A stretch of DNA of 64,000 nucleotides from Begonia masoniana (lineage: Eukaryota; Streptophyta; Magnoliopsida; Cucurbitales; Begoniaceae). The stretch is taken from positions 19,209,716-19,273,715 of the forward strand of contig CM039505.1 in NCBI GenBank assembly GCA_022432975.1, written 5' to 3'. The notes beneath the pieces were generated by a model. It was not told the DNA's origin and did no database searches. It was given only the letters and a program-made list of their open reading frames with translations. Made by a program: the position numbers and the translations under genes. The number at the start of each line of letters is the position of its first letter. The stretch's first letter is position 1. Shown one piece after another: positions 11,988 through 21,946 of this stretch.

Positions 11988-12240
11988 ATGACGTCAGCCG
12001 GAAGACTAAACCAACAAACAACTACCCTTCGGCATCTGCCGATGACGTCAGCCGGAAGACTAAACCATCAAACAATTAACTCTCGGCATCTGCCGATGAC
12101 GTCAGCCGGAAGACTAAACCAACAAACAACTACCCTTCGGCATCTGCCGATGACGTCAGCCGGAAGACTAAACCATCAACAACTATTCCTTCGGCATCTG
12201 CCGATGGCGTCAGCCGGAAGACTACCTCTTCCAGCTTCCG
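11988..12240 (-). repeat. 54-bp tandem repeat in LTR C, five copies
   Basis: GATGACGTCAGCCGGAAGAC recurs at about 11987, 12041, 12095, 12149 and 12203 (last copy GATGGCGTCAG). Four copies contain the palindrome TGACGTCA, a canonical bZIP site, next to CATCTGCCGATG. The period is a multiple of three, which explains the spurious 87-codon frame over it. Confidence 0.92.
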
Positions 12241-12583
12241 TCTTACGGTAGAGAACTCTAAATCATCAAATGACTCCTTCCAACAGAAAGAAAACACAAC
12301 TCATTCAAAATGCATATAGCGGAAGACTTAAGCAACTGACCATTTATAAATCTATATAATCATTCCCTGACTCAGTGATCCACTAGACAGTTTCAAAGCT
12401 CAACGTTTTAAATAATCTCATCCTACTTAAACTACCATATTCTTTAACATACTGTAACATAAGAGTCTTAACCAGGGGTCATAAATCGCCTCTCCAGTCC
12501 CGCACTATCACCTTGAGCATCCTCCAGCAACCAGCCTTAAGCATCCTCTTTGAACATAACATCCTCACCTGAACCTTCTTCAC

Positions 12584-13241
12584 CTACACCATAAGGTTTA
12601 ACTATAAGCCTAATGCTTAGTAAGGAATGCATGCTGACAGATATACATGAGTACACAATTTAAAGGGACATAAGTTCATAAACCATTCTTCATTCATGTT
12701 CATCTTTATCCTTTACATAACATGTATTAAGGCAGGGAACGAGGGAGGAAGACTGGGGTACATAGTCATTTGCCTATCGCGGCAGTCGTACATAATCATT
12801 TGCCTATCGCGGCAATCATGATACATCACTCGGCCTCCCCAGTGGGAGAATTCGCGAGCCATACATATCATTAACTCGGCCTCCACCAGTGGGAGATTTC
12901 GCGAGTCATACATATCATTACTCGGCCTCCACCAGTGGGAGAATTCGCGAGTCATACATAGCATAGTCTTTTCCCCGTTCTGCACTTAATTATGGTTACA
13001 TTTACTTTTCATGTTCTCTACTTAATCATAAACGTGGGCATAATGCATAGACATGAGGTTCACAGAGAAAAGTCATACCATAAGGACAAGTAGAACATCC
13101 TGTAACTTTACATTTACTTACACAACTTCTTCATGTCGTGGAAATAACAAATCATAGTCAACAAGTTAACATTTCAGTGATTTCCTAATACCCTTGCGGT
13201 GTAGGGCCCTAGTGGCCGGAAATCTTAACACATTCACTTAC
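12584..13241 (-). other. Intron-like leader of LTR C with complementary arms
   Basis: Sense is minus. The donor is at 13241 (ATCCAG|GTAAGTG), with a donor-side arm CTACACCGCAAGG starting at 13204. The acceptor arm CCTTATGGTGTAG ends at 12584. The 7-bp core uses C and G where A, D and F use T and A. Confidence 0.6.
12771..12965 (-). repeat. Tandem hairpin repeats inside the LTR C leader
   Basis: Two units of about 31 bp contain GCCTATCGCGGCA. Three units of about 46 bp each fold as ACTCG outside CTCC/GGAG, closed by CGAGT. Confidence 0.75.
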
Positions 13242-13767
13242 CTGGATTCCTTAGCAATCCGAGCTTCTTTCCTTTAAACTTCTTCACCTAAAACATGTAC
13301 ATTACAGTAGTTAAAACAAAGTCCTAATAGTCCTAATCATAAACCATCCTAGGATCTAATAGCTAAAGTCATTCCGATTCCTCTGTTGACACACTGCAGT
13401 CTGAAATCCGAAACTAGGTGGACAGGTTTTACCATTGATTAAATCCGAGTTGGTTACTTAAAATGCTCAGAATCGATTCGGGATGACATTTCTACTCTCA
13501 GATTTTAAAAAGTCTAAAGCTACTCGGCCACTGCTAAAAATATCCGAACTCAGTGCCGAGCTGAAAACAGAGCTCTATTTACTAATGAATGACTACATTG
13601 TCCATTTCATACCTCGGGTGTGGATTTGCAGAGAAGAGCAAGCTCGAAACCGGTCGTCGGCAGAGGAAAGTTCTGGTAGCCGAGAGCAAGAACTTGGAAG
13701 AGAAGAAATCGCCGAGAGGGAATGTCGGCTACAGTGGCAATAAAATGAGATTTAAGGTTTCCATTTC

Positions 13768-13778
13768 CTATTTATACT
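13768..13778 (-). promoter_or_regulatory. TATA box of LTR C
   Basis: The minus strand reads AGTATAAATAGG, about 160 bp inside the LTR start. The same TATAAATAG occurs in LTR P at 56469-56477. Confidence 0.65.
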
Positions 13779-13937
13779 AAATCCATCGATTTTAATTTAC
13801 AAAACTGCCACCCAACCTAGTTTTACTTAACTTGTAATAATTTATCTTAACATTAAATTTTAAATCATAAAGGTTAAATAAGAGGGTGACAATGAAAATG
13901 GTCAGAAAATCACCTGGCCGAAATGTCGGGTGTTACA

Positions 13938-14652
13938 TATTGAGTTGTGGTTTGGTGTCTATCGGAAGATGAAAGTCTATCGGTAGATGCGGTGTGTAAG
14001 TCTATCGGAAGATGAAAGTCTGTCGGTAGATGCGGTGTGTAAGTCTATCAGAAGATGAAAGTCTATCGGTAGATGCGGTGTGTAAGTCTATCGGAAGATG
14101 AAAGTCTACCGGTAGATGTCTTATGGAGTCACGCGTGAAGCACGTGTCGGCAGATGTAGTCTAATTGATCGGAAGATGTAGTGTGTATTTTAATTCTATC
14201 GGAAAGAGTTGTATTGGCATTATCGGCGGAGGGTGTTGCGTTGTTTGTACACGTCATCGGTAGATGAAGTCTACCGAGTGATGTCTTTTGTTTTCCTTCC
14301 TTCCGGCTGACGTCATCGGCAGGAGTCTTCGGTTTTCTATTCCTGCTTCTTCCGTTGACTTAGTCGTCGGCAGATGCGTTGTCTTCTGAAACCGAAAGAG
14401 TATTTCGTGCCTTAAACCCTCATTCCTTTCGGCTGAATATTTCTTAACATTCCCAATGACTATTTTAATAATGTTTTTCACAGTTTTGTTTAACTTCATT
14501 GTTGTTCAAAAAGAATTTCCGCTGCAAGTTTTAAATATTTTGAGAAGTCTAATCTTGACTGTCGAGTGAAGCTTTGAATTTATTATCAAAATTTCTTAGT
14601 CATGATAATGTTATGGGTAGCGAACCGGGTTCAGATAACTCGGGGCGTTACA
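13938..14652 (+). repeat. 5' LTR of chromovirus D, 3' 715 bp only
   Basis: It begins TATTGAGTTGTGG, matches 20666-21380 base for base except one site, and ends CTCGGGGCGTTACA. It contains four 43-bp units starting at 13958. The first ~1.4 kb of this LTR is not present on the left side of C in this window. Confidence 0.92.
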
Positions 14653-14655
14653 GTA

Positions 14656-14668
14656 TGGTATCAGAGAC
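14656..14668 (+). other. Primer binding site of chromovirus D
   Basis: TGGTATCAGAGAC starts three bases after the LTR end and matches initiator Met tRNA apart from its last bases. Confidence 0.85.
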
Positions 14669-14806
14669 ATTCAGTTAAACTGTTCAAAAGATTACTCATC
14701 AGTGCCGATCGTTGCATGGAAGCACTCCAACAACTGTAAGTGTTTAAGTTAATATTATTATTAGATATTTATGTGAATAATTCATCTTGTCTAGGAATAT
14801 AGTGAA

Positions 14807-16771
14807 ATGTCTAGACGACCAGGAAGACCAAGAATACCAAGAGAGACACCAAATCCGTGGAATGAGGAAGACTCTAGTGTGATTAGGCAGCTGACTGAGC
14901 TGATGCGCCAGCAGACAGACATTGTGCGTCAGCAGTCCGATCAGCTAGGTGTGTTGTTGAGTCGGGAAGCACATGGGAGTGCTAACTCTGGTTCTAACAG
15001 TGAGAATTCTGGAGATAGGTTCCGGAGACTAAGACCACCCACGTTTGATGGTCAGTCAACTGATCCAGTTATTGCTGAAGGATGGCTTAGGAAGATAGAG
15101 AGCATGTTCAGGTGTGCCAACATTGGAGAGGGAGACAAGGTCACATTGGCAACATTTCATCTGGCTGGAGATGCTCAACTTTGGTGGGAAACTATTGAGA
15201 CCGCCACTGATGTTTTGGCGATGCCTTGGTCTCAATTCAAGGACATTTTCTATGAGAAGTATTTTAACAGCACTGTTCAGACTGCAAAGAAGTTGGAATT
15301 TCTGAACTTGAAGCAGACGGGGTCTGTGGCCGAGTATAGTAGACAGTTTGAGTCTCTGTCCAGGTTTGCTGGACATTTTGCTCACCAGGATGAGGATAAG
15401 GTGTTCAAATTTGTGCATGGACTTAAGCCTGAAATTTATAGAGGGGTTAAATTCTGTGGAATTAAGGGTTTGACATTAAGTGAAGTTGTGTCCACTGCCC
15501 TGGAAGTAGAAGAAGCTGAGAGGAAGTGTGCTGGACCGAAGGAAGCCCCACAAAGGTTTGTTCAGCCACATCCTCATAGAGGGATGAAGAGGCCAAGTGA
15601 AGGCCAAAGTAGCCAAGGAGAAGGAGGAAAGGTGCAGAATGTCAGGAAATTTCCTCAGTGTCCTAAGTGCTTGAAGAACCACCCCGGGGAATGCAGAATG
15701 GGATTTGGGAAATGTTTCAACTGTGAGGAGGTTGGACATACATTCAAGGAGTGCTCGAAGCCTAGAGTCACCAGATGCTTCAATTGTAACAAAGTTGGAC
15801 ACATTAGTAGAGACTGCCCAAATCCAAAGAGTGGCCCTGCTTTGATCAAACCAAGAATATTCTCCATGATGGAGTCAAGTGAAGAACAGCCCGCTGTTGT
15901 GTCAGGTACCATATTGATCAATTCCGTGCCTACTTTTACTTTATTAGATTCTGGTGCAACGCATTCGTTTATTGCATCTGCATTTGCTGATAAGTTAGAT
16001 GTACAGTTTACCCCTTCCATGCATATGTTTAATGTCGCTTTACCCTCTGGTGAAAGCATGCACTCTAACCGAGTGATGCTAGACAGTGATGTGTTAGTAG
16101 GAAATGTGAGTTTACCTGCTGATCTTATTGTTATGGATATTTTGGGATTTGATGTGATCTTAGGAATGGACTGGTTGTTTAAACACCATGCCACAATTGA
16201 TTGTAGAACTGGAATAGTTAGTTTCCAACCCCCTGGTAGTTTGAAACATACATTCCAAGCTTCAGAGAAGAGTAAGGAAATGTCTGTTATGACTTCTTTA
16301 AATTTTAGACCTTCACCATGCAAGGAGTACTTGTCCTTCTTGGCATGTGTTCTAGATACACAACTTGTAGAAAAGGCAACTCCTCAAAATATCCTTGTTG
16401 TCCAAGACTTCCCTGAAGTGTTTCTAGATGACCTTCCCGGTTTGCCACCAGATAGAGAAATTGAGTTTGTTGTAGATGTCTACCCTGGAGCTGAACCTGT
16501 GTCTAAAAATCCCTATAGGTTAGCACCTGCAGAACTCAAGGAATTAAAAGAGCAGTTGGAAGAGTTGTTAGAGAAAGGGTTCATACGCCCGAGCTTTTCA
16601 CCGTGGGGTGCACCTGTCCTTTTTGTCAAAAAGAAGGATGGATCAATGCGCATGTGCATCGATTATAGAGAACTGAATAAGTTAACTGTTAAGAACAAGT
16701 ATCCCCTGCCTAGGATTGATGATTATTTGACCAGCTCAATGGTGCAAGAGTTTTCTCTAAGATTGATCTGA
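14807..16771 (+). CDS. Chromovirus D gag-protease-RT (N-terminal part), ends at a frameshift
   Basis: A 654-codon frame. The Gag capsid-like core ([38 protein letters not shown]) is followed by [12 protein letters not shown] and two zinc knuckles, [14 protein letters not shown] and [14 protein letters not shown] (about residues 303-337). The protease active site [10 protein letters not shown] follows (about 379), then the RT start ([20 protein letters not shown]). At about 16722 a single T is missing in the PRIDD-F motif, shifting the frame to a stop at 16769-16771. Gag and protease are intact and could be made. RT is truncated before its catalytic site. The ATG at 14807 follows the primer site by about 140 bp, as in the related elements. 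Gag packages RNA; protease matures the polyprotein. Confidence 0.92.
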   Translation: MSRRPGRPRIPRETPNPWNEEDSSVIRQLTELMRQQTDIVRQQSDQLGVLLSREAHGSANSGSNSENSGDRFRRLRPPTFDGQSTDPVIAEGWLRKIESMFRCANIGEGDKVTLATFHLAGDAQLWWETIETATDVLAMPWSQFKDIFYEKYFNSTVQTAKKLEFLNLKQTGSVAEYSRQFESLSRFAGHFAHQDEDKVFKFVHGLKPEIYRGVKFCGIKGLTLSEVVSTALEVEEAERKCAGPKEAPQRFVQPHPHRGMKRPSEGQSSQGEGGKVQNVRKFPQCPKCLKNHPGECRMGFGKCFNCEEVGHTFKECSKPRVTRCFNCNKVGHISRDCPNPKSGPALIKPRIFSMMESSEEQPAVVSGTILINSVPTFTLLDSGATHSFIASAFADKLDVQFTPSMHMFNVALPSGESMHSNRVMLDSDVLVGNVSLPADLIVMDILGFDVILGMDWLFKHHATIDCRTGIVSFQPPGSLKHTFQASEKSKEMSVMTSLNFRPSPCKEYLSFLACVLDTQLVEKATPQNILVVQDFPEVFLDDLPGLPPDREIEFVVDVYPGAEPVSKNPYRLAPAELKELKEQLEELLEKGFIRPSFSPWGAPVLFVKKKDGSMRMCIDYRELNKLTVKNKYPLPRIDDYLTSSMVQEFSLRLI

Positions 16772-16788
16772 GGTCAGGTTATTATCAG

Positions 16789-19203
16789 TTGAAGGTTAAA
16801 TCTGAAGATATCCCAAAGACTGCCTTTCGCACAAGGTATGGGCATTATGAGTTTCTGGTCATGTCTTTTGGTTTGACAAACGCACCAGCAGCCTTTATGG
16901 ATCTTATGAACAGAGTGTTTCATGAGTATTTGGATAAGTTTGTCATAGTATTCATAGACGACATTCTAATCTATTCTAGAACTAAGGAGGATCATGCAAG
17001 GCACTTGAATTTGGTGTTAGGAGTACTTAGGCAGCACCAGCTCGATCCAGCCAAGGTTCAAGCAGTTAAGGAATGGCCCCAACCGAAGAATGCTACTGAT
17101 ATTAGGAGTTTTGTTGGACTAGCAGGATATTACAGAAAATTTATTGAGGGATTTTCAAAGATTGCAACACCCCTCACTCGTTTAACTAGGAAGAATATCA
17201 AATATGATTGGACAGAAGAGTGTGAAATTAGTTTCCAGACTTTAAAACAGAAACTGATCAATGCTCCAATCCTAACCCTTCCTGCTGAGAATGGTAAATT
17301 TAGTATTTATTGTGATGCATCCAAGATTGGTCTTGGTTGTGTGTTGATGCAAGATGGAAAGGTAATAGCCTATGCTTCTAGACAGTTGAAAACTCATGAG
17401 AAGAATTACCCTACACATGACTTGGAATTAGCTGCAGTGGTTTTTGCACTTAAGATTTGGAGACATTATCTGTATGGACAATCTTGTGAAATATTCTCAG
17501 ACCATAAAAGTCTGAAATATATTTTCACTCAAAAAGAATTAAATATGAGGCAACGTAGATGGTTAGAATTTGTAAAAGATTATGACTTTGAGATCAAGTA
17601 CCATCCCGGAAAAGCAAATGTTGTGGCAGATGCCTTGAGCAGGGTAGCAACATCAGCCCCGACTATGAGTTTCAGTATGCCGTTAGCCTTAGAATCTGAA
17701 TTTCGAAGGTTTAATCTAGAAGCAGTATCTAGCGTATCAGCTATACTTTCGGCCATAACCTTAAGGCCTACAATTCTTGAGAAAATAAGGGAAGCTCAGT
17801 CAAATGATGATGAATGCAGCAAGTACAAGTCAAGTATGGATTCTACGGACAATTTAAACTTTAACTGTTCTTCTGATGGAATCCTTAAGTTCAGAAACAG
17901 ATGGTTTGTTCCTGCCATTATGGAACTTCGGAATGAGATTCTTTCTGAGGCTCATTCTTCTAGATTCTCAGTTCACCCTGGGAGTACGAAGATGTATAAA
18001 GATCTTAAACAGCATTACTGGTGGCCAAGTATGAAAAGAAGTGTGGCAGAATATGTAGGATCATGTTTGTGTTGTCAGCAGATTAAAGCCGAGCATCAGA
18101 GACCCTCAGGAACGTTACAACCTTTACCAGTTCCTGAATGGAAATGGGAACAAATAACCATGGATTTTGTTGTGGGATTACCTAGAACAATTAAAGGACA
18201 TGATGCAATTTGGGTGATAGTTGACCGTTTGACCAAATCATCCCATTTTCTGCCTATGAAGATGACATACTCGATGGATCAACTTGCTGAGTTGTATGTT
18301 CAGGAAGTTGTTAGATTGCACGGAGTTCCAAGCACCATAGTTTCAGACCGAGATGCTAGATTTACATCTAAGTTTTGGAAGAGTTTGCACAAGGCTATGG
18401 GAACTCAGCTCAGTTTCAGCACAGCTTTCCACCCTCAAACTGATGGACAATCTGAAAGAACCATTCAAACATTAGAGGATATGCTCCGGGCATGTGTTTT
18501 GGATTTTCAAGGTTCTTGGAGCAAGTATTTGCCCTTGGTGGAATTTTCTTATAACAATAGTTTTCAGGCAACAATAGGAATGGCACCGTATGAAGCATTG
18601 TATGGACGAAAATGCAGATCACCCTTGTATTGGGATGAAGTTGGTGAAGCACAGTTACTTGGTCCTGATATTGTGCAGCAAACTGTTGAGAAGGTTGCTC
18701 TCATCCGTCAGAGGATTTTAACAGCTCAAAGTCGACAGAAAAGCTATGCTGACAGGAGGCGCAGAGAGTTAGAGTTTGAAGTTGGTAGTGAGGTTTTTCT
18801 TAAGGTATCACCATTCAAAGGAGTTGTGAGATTTGGGAAGAGAGGGAAGCTTAACCCAAGATATGTTGGACCTTTCTCAATCTTGAAAAGGATTGGAAAA
18901 TCAGCATATGAGCTGCAATTGCCAGACTCTATGGAAGGAATCCACAATGTGTTCCATATTTCTATGCTTAAGAAGTGCTTGAGGGATCCATCTCAGATTG
19001 TGGAACAGCAGAACATTGAAATTCAACCTACACTGACCTATGAGGAGAGACCAGTAAGAATCTTGGATTATGCAGTGAAAGTATTACGCAACAAGGAAGT
19101 TCCACTAGTGAAAGTCTTATGGCATAATCAGAATATAGAGGAGACAACTTGGGAACGCCAGCAAGACATGATGGACCAGCATCCAAGATTGTTCAGGTAC
19201 TGA
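16789..19203 (+). CDS. Chromovirus D RT remainder, RNase H, integrase and chromodomain, with RT deletion
   Basis: An 804-codon frame. The RT palm carries FIDDILIYS (about residue 54). Compared with element C, about 28 codons are missing in frame at 17043/17044, directly after HQL, removing the end of RT. RNase H follows ([10 protein letters not shown], about 174), then the integrase zinc motif (HPGSTK...CLCCQQIK, about 395-432), and integrase core residues in [17 protein letters not shown] and the glutamate of TIQTLEDML. The chromodomain is at the C-terminus ([20 protein letters not shown], about 756-804). Integrase looks intact, RT does not. The frame joins the upstream one at the 1-bp loss near 16722; 16789 is only the first possible start. 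The stop is 19201-19203. Confidence 0.92.
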   Translation: MKVKSEDIPKTAFRTRYGHYEFLVMSFGLTNAPAAFMDLMNRVFHEYLDKFVIVFIDDILIYSRTKEDHARHLNLVLGVLRQHQLDPAKVQAVKEWPQPKNATDIRSFVGLAGYYRKFIEGFSKIATPLTRLTRKNIKYDWTEECEISFQTLKQKLINAPILTLPAENGKFSIYCDASKIGLGCVLMQDGKVIAYASRQLKTHEKNYPTHDLELAAVVFALKIWRHYLYGQSCEIFSDHKSLKYIFTQKELNMRQRRWLEFVKDYDFEIKYHPGKANVVADALSRVATSAPTMSFSMPLALESEFRRFNLEAVSSVSAILSAITLRPTILEKIREAQSNDDECSKYKSSMDSTDNLNFNCSSDGILKFRNRWFVPAIMELRNEILSEAHSSRFSVHPGSTKMYKDLKQHYWWPSMKRSVAEYVGSCLCCQQIKAEHQRPSGTLQPLPVPEWKWEQITMDFVVGLPRTIKGHDAIWVIVDRLTKSSHFLPMKMTYSMDQLAELYVQEVVRLHGVPSTIVSDRDARFTSKFWKSLHKAMGTQLSFSTAFHPQTDGQSERTIQTLEDMLRACVLDFQGSWSKYLPLVEFSYNNSFQATIGMAPYEALYGRKCRSPLYWDEVGEAQLLGPDIVQQTVEKVALIRQRILTAQSRQKSYADRRRRELEFEVGSEVFLKVSPFKGVVRFGKRGKLNPRYVGPFSILKRIGKSAYELQLPDSMEGIHNVFHISMLKKCLRDPSQIVEQQNIEIQPTLTYEERPVRILDYAVKVLRNKEVPLVKVLWHNQNIEETTWERQQDMMDQHPRLFRY

Positions 19204-19225
19204 ATTTTGAGGACAAAATTCTTTT

Positions 19226-19238
19226 AAGGAGGGTAGAT
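19226..19238 (+). other. Polypurine tract of chromovirus D
   Basis: AAGGAGGGTAGAT directly precedes TGTAACACCCGG, identical to the tract of A. Confidence 0.85.
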
Positions 19239-19503
19239 TGTAACACCCGGTTTATTAGAATTAAAATAACCAATTAATCTTCTAAGTGTGAATTTTATAG
19301 AATGAAATAGGGAGAAATAGCAATTAGGTTAATGAGTAACTAAGTGAGGGCATAAGGGTAATTGTCAATTTATATTGTGGATAACGTATTTAAGGAAAGA
19401 GTAAATGAGGTATAGCCGTCAATGCTCATTTCACTCTCGATTTTTCAGCTCAACCCAGTAGAGCTCTCCAGACGATTTCCCTTCCCGATATCCTTCAACT
19501 TAG

Positions 19504-20263
19504 GTAAGTTCTTTAGTTTTCTTCATGTATTGATGAATAGATAACCGAATTAGGACAATGTGAGTATTTTGGAAAAGTTGAGAGAAATAGCGGTTCGGGT
19601 TTGGAGTTTATTCGGGAATGCTCTATGAGTAGTGTTCCCAAACTAACTTCTTAGATTTCTGAATAGCTTAGATTAAGGTTTAACATTCTGTTTATGAATA
19701 TAGGTGAACAAACCCCCGAAGTAGCTCTTAACCGAGCATTTGCTAGGAATCCAGGTAAGTAAAGTTTGCTTGTGCCTTCGGGCCTACATCACAGAACATT
19801 AGGATTTTTGTGTGTTTGAATATTTTCCTGTTTCATGCATCATATATTTGAAAATATACGAAAATGAGTTTACATGTTTGATATAGTGAGGAAGTGAACA
19901 TTCTGAAGTGATTTATGTGAAACATTTTCTGTTAAGGGAACTAATCCAACCCTTAATGAGCCAGGGATCATACTTTGGGAAAACTGATCCAACTCCCAAT
20001 TTCGAAGTGGATCTGAACATTGATCAGTATATATATATTCACTGTTAGGAGAATTAATCCAACTCCTAATGAGACAGGGATGTTCATACTTTGGGAGAAG
20101 TGATTCAACTCCCAATTTAGAGAGGAATCCGATTATAACGATGAATATGTAACAGAGATGAGAAAAGTAGAAACTGCATGCTAGGATGACATGTCTTCAG
20201 CTTTTCATGCATTATTGCTTTACTTGCTTAGCATTAGGCTAATAGATGAGTTTTGTGATGTAG
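19504..20263 (+). other. Intron-like leader of LTR D with complementary arms
   Basis: First segment 19504-19703 (TTAG|GTAAGT to ATATAG), exon-like block 19704-19754 (51 nt), second segment 19755-20263. CCTACATCACAGAAC begins 29 nt after the second donor. GTTTTGTGATGTAG forms the acceptor. They pair at 13 of 14 positions. Confidence 0.6.
19932..20115 (+). other. Four tandem hairpins with compensatory stem changes
   Basis: Hairpins at 19932-19956 (TTAAGGG/CCCTTAA), 19975-19999 (TTGGGA/TCCCAA), 20045-20069 (TTAGGAG/CTCCTAA) and 20091-20115 (TTGGGAG/CTCCCAA). Loops share a core close to TGATCCAA. Hairpins 1 and 3 differ by two paired substitutions that keep the stem. Confidence 0.8.
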
Positions 20264-20685
20264 GTGAAGAAGTTTTAGCAGGTGTGTTTACTGAGTTCAC
20301 AGAAGGCTAGTTGGGTTGGAGGAGTGCATCCACGCAATGTTCTGGCAGCTGATGGGGCAGTTTAATTGATGTCTGTGGAGTGAAGGTTTTATTATCAATG
20401 CTTTATTTTAGATGGATCGAGTTTTCATAACAGTAGTGATTTCAGCGTTTTGGACAAATTGAGTTTTACTTTCTGATGTTGGTATTTTTTAGAAATTTGA
20501 AATTTATTATTTGATGGATGTAGAGTGATGCATTGGTCTGATTTGTTTATAAAGCGATTTCAGTAGAGCAAACAGGTTCTCTTCTTAGATGGGGTCGTAT
20601 AGGTATAGTTAAGAGTATTCGGAATGTCGCTCTGTTTCTATCGGTAGGTGATGCCTATCGGCAGGTATTGAGTTGTGGTTTGGTG

Positions 20686-20852
20686 TCTATCGGAAGATGA
20701 AAGTCTATCGGTAGATGCGGTGTGTAAGTCTATCGGAAGATGAAAGTCTGTCGGTAGATGCGGTGTGTAAGTCTATCGGAAGATGAAAGTCTATCGGTAG
20801 ATGCGGTGTGTAAGTCTATCGGAAGATGAAAGTCTACCGGTAGATGTCTTAT
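20686..20852 (+). repeat. 43-bp tandem repeat in LTR D, four copies
   Basis: Units start TCTATCGGAAGATGAAAGTC at 20686, 20729, 20772 and 20815. Each has one TCGGAAGATG and one TCGGTAGATG (CCGGTAGATG in the last). Confidence 0.95.
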
Positions 20853-21380
20853 GGAGTCACGCGTGAAGCACGTGTCGGCAGATGTAGTCTAATTGATCGG
20901 AAGATGTAGTGTGTATTTTAATTCTATCGGAAAGAGTTGTATTGGCATTATCGGCGGAGGGTGTTGCGTTGTTTGTACACGTCATCGGTAGATGAAGTCT
21001 ACCGAGTGATGTCTTTTGTTTTCCTTCCTTCCGGCTGACGTCATCGGCAGGAGTCTTCGGTTTTCTATTCCTGCTTCTTCCGTTGACTTAGTCGTCGGCA
21101 GATGCGTTGTCTTCTGAAACCGAAAGAGTATTTCGTGCCTTAAACCCTCATTCCTTTCGGCTGAATATTTCTTAACATTCCCAATGACTATTTTAATAAT
21201 GTTTTTCACAGTTTTGTTTAACTTCATTGTTGTTCAAAAAGAATTTCCGCTGCAAGTTTTAAATATTTTGAGAAGTCTAATCTTGACTGTCGAGTGAAGC
21301 TTTGAATTTATTATCAAAATTTCTTAGTCATGATAATGTTATGGGTAGCGAACCGGGTTCAGATAACTCGGGGCGTTACA

Positions 21381-21946
21381 AGAATCTTTTTCATAAATTT
21401 TCAGTTAAGTGTCATCGCCAAGGTCACTTCGACCGATTTCATCGTCGAGGTCACTTCGACCGATTTCATCACCGAGGTCACTTCGTTTGATTTTGTTGTG
21501 GGTCATAGCTCTTCAAGTGCTGTGTCTTGTCGACTGAAAACCATGCTTTATTGTTTTAACATCGTCCATTTTGTTCTTTAAATAGTCGTCCAAAGTTATC
21601 GTTCAAAGTTATGGGCGGTAACGTCGTCCGAAGTTATTGTCCAAAGTCGTGGGCGATAACGTCATCCAAATTATCCGTCTAAATTTGTTGTCTTTTATTT
21701 ATGTCGTCTATTCTGCCTTTCATCTCTGTCGTCCATTTCAGTAAAAGTTAAACATCATCCACTTCTGTCTTCCTGTTTTTCATCTATTTCTGTAGTCCGA
21801 TTTTAATTGTCGTCCAGTTTTAAATATGTCTTCCAGAGAAGGTTTTCTTTGTCAAGGTTTTAAAAGTAAAAGTTCAAAAAAATAGTCCACGTTTTAAATG
21901 TCCGGAGTGAGGCTCGCCGGCCCCAATCGGGTCGGGGGTCATCACA
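21381..21946 (+). repeat. LTR 3' remnant N with GTCGTCCA-type motifs
   Basis: It follows D directly. Three near-identical units hold GGTCACTTCGACCGATTTC, then many GTCGTCCA/GTCCAAAG motifs follow, ending GGGTCGGGGGTCATCACA at 21946. It resembles the end of LTR O (35760-36078). D probably inserted into it, so its 5' part lies on the far side of D or is lost. Confidence 0.6.

Larger units (their letters stand above)
10970..13937 (-). repeat. 5' LTR of chromovirus C (2968 bp)
   Basis: In plus coordinates it runs from TGTAACGACCCCGGCC to CGGGTGTTACA, both inverted LTR termini. The right edge abuts the partial D LTR. From the LTR start (right side): a perfect TATA box near 13769-13777, a leader, intron-like segments (12584-13241), a hairpin array, then motif arrays with 54-bp and 48-bp tandem repeats nearer the LTR end. 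It is the longest LTR in the window, mostly because of these arrays. Confidence 0.9.
13938..21380 (+). mobile_element. Chromovirus D (Ty3/Gypsy, Tekay-like), near complete
   Basis: Order: partial 5' LTR, primer site, gag-protease-RT, RNase H-integrase-chromodomain, polypurine tract, full 3' LTR. The 5' LTR keeps only its last 715 bp because LTR C interrupts it at 13937/13938. That part differs from the 3' LTR at only one base I could see (A at 14050, G at 20778), so the insertion is recent. The coding region is nevertheless broken twice. Confidence 0.92.
19239..21380 (+). repeat. 3' LTR of chromovirus D (2142 bp)
   Basis: Runs TGTAACACCCGG to CTCGGGGCGTTACA. Parts: TATA-like GTATTTAAGG near 19388; leader; intron-like segments 19504-20263; four hairpins (19932-20115); four 43-bp units from 20686; CACGTG near 20869; TGACGTCA near 21037; TTTCCGCTGCAAG near 21243. 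The 81-codon minus ORF at 20982-21227 also occurs at 14254-14499 only because the LTR is duplicated. Confidence 0.93.

Noticed and set aside
11431..12240. CRISPR-like repeats with spacers
   Set aside because: Plant nuclear LTR tandem repeats; the spacers are repeated too and there are no cas genes.
11988..12251. 87-codon plus ORF with an 18-residue repeat
   Set aside because: Translation of the 54-bp LTR repeat; no start context or homology, and it is antisense to the LTR.
15655..16323. 222-codon minus ORF
   Set aside because: Shadow of the D gag-protease frame on the opposite strand.
20982..21227. 81-codon minus ORF found twice, identically (also 14254-14499)
   Set aside because: Duplicated only because the two LTRs of D are near identical; no domain.
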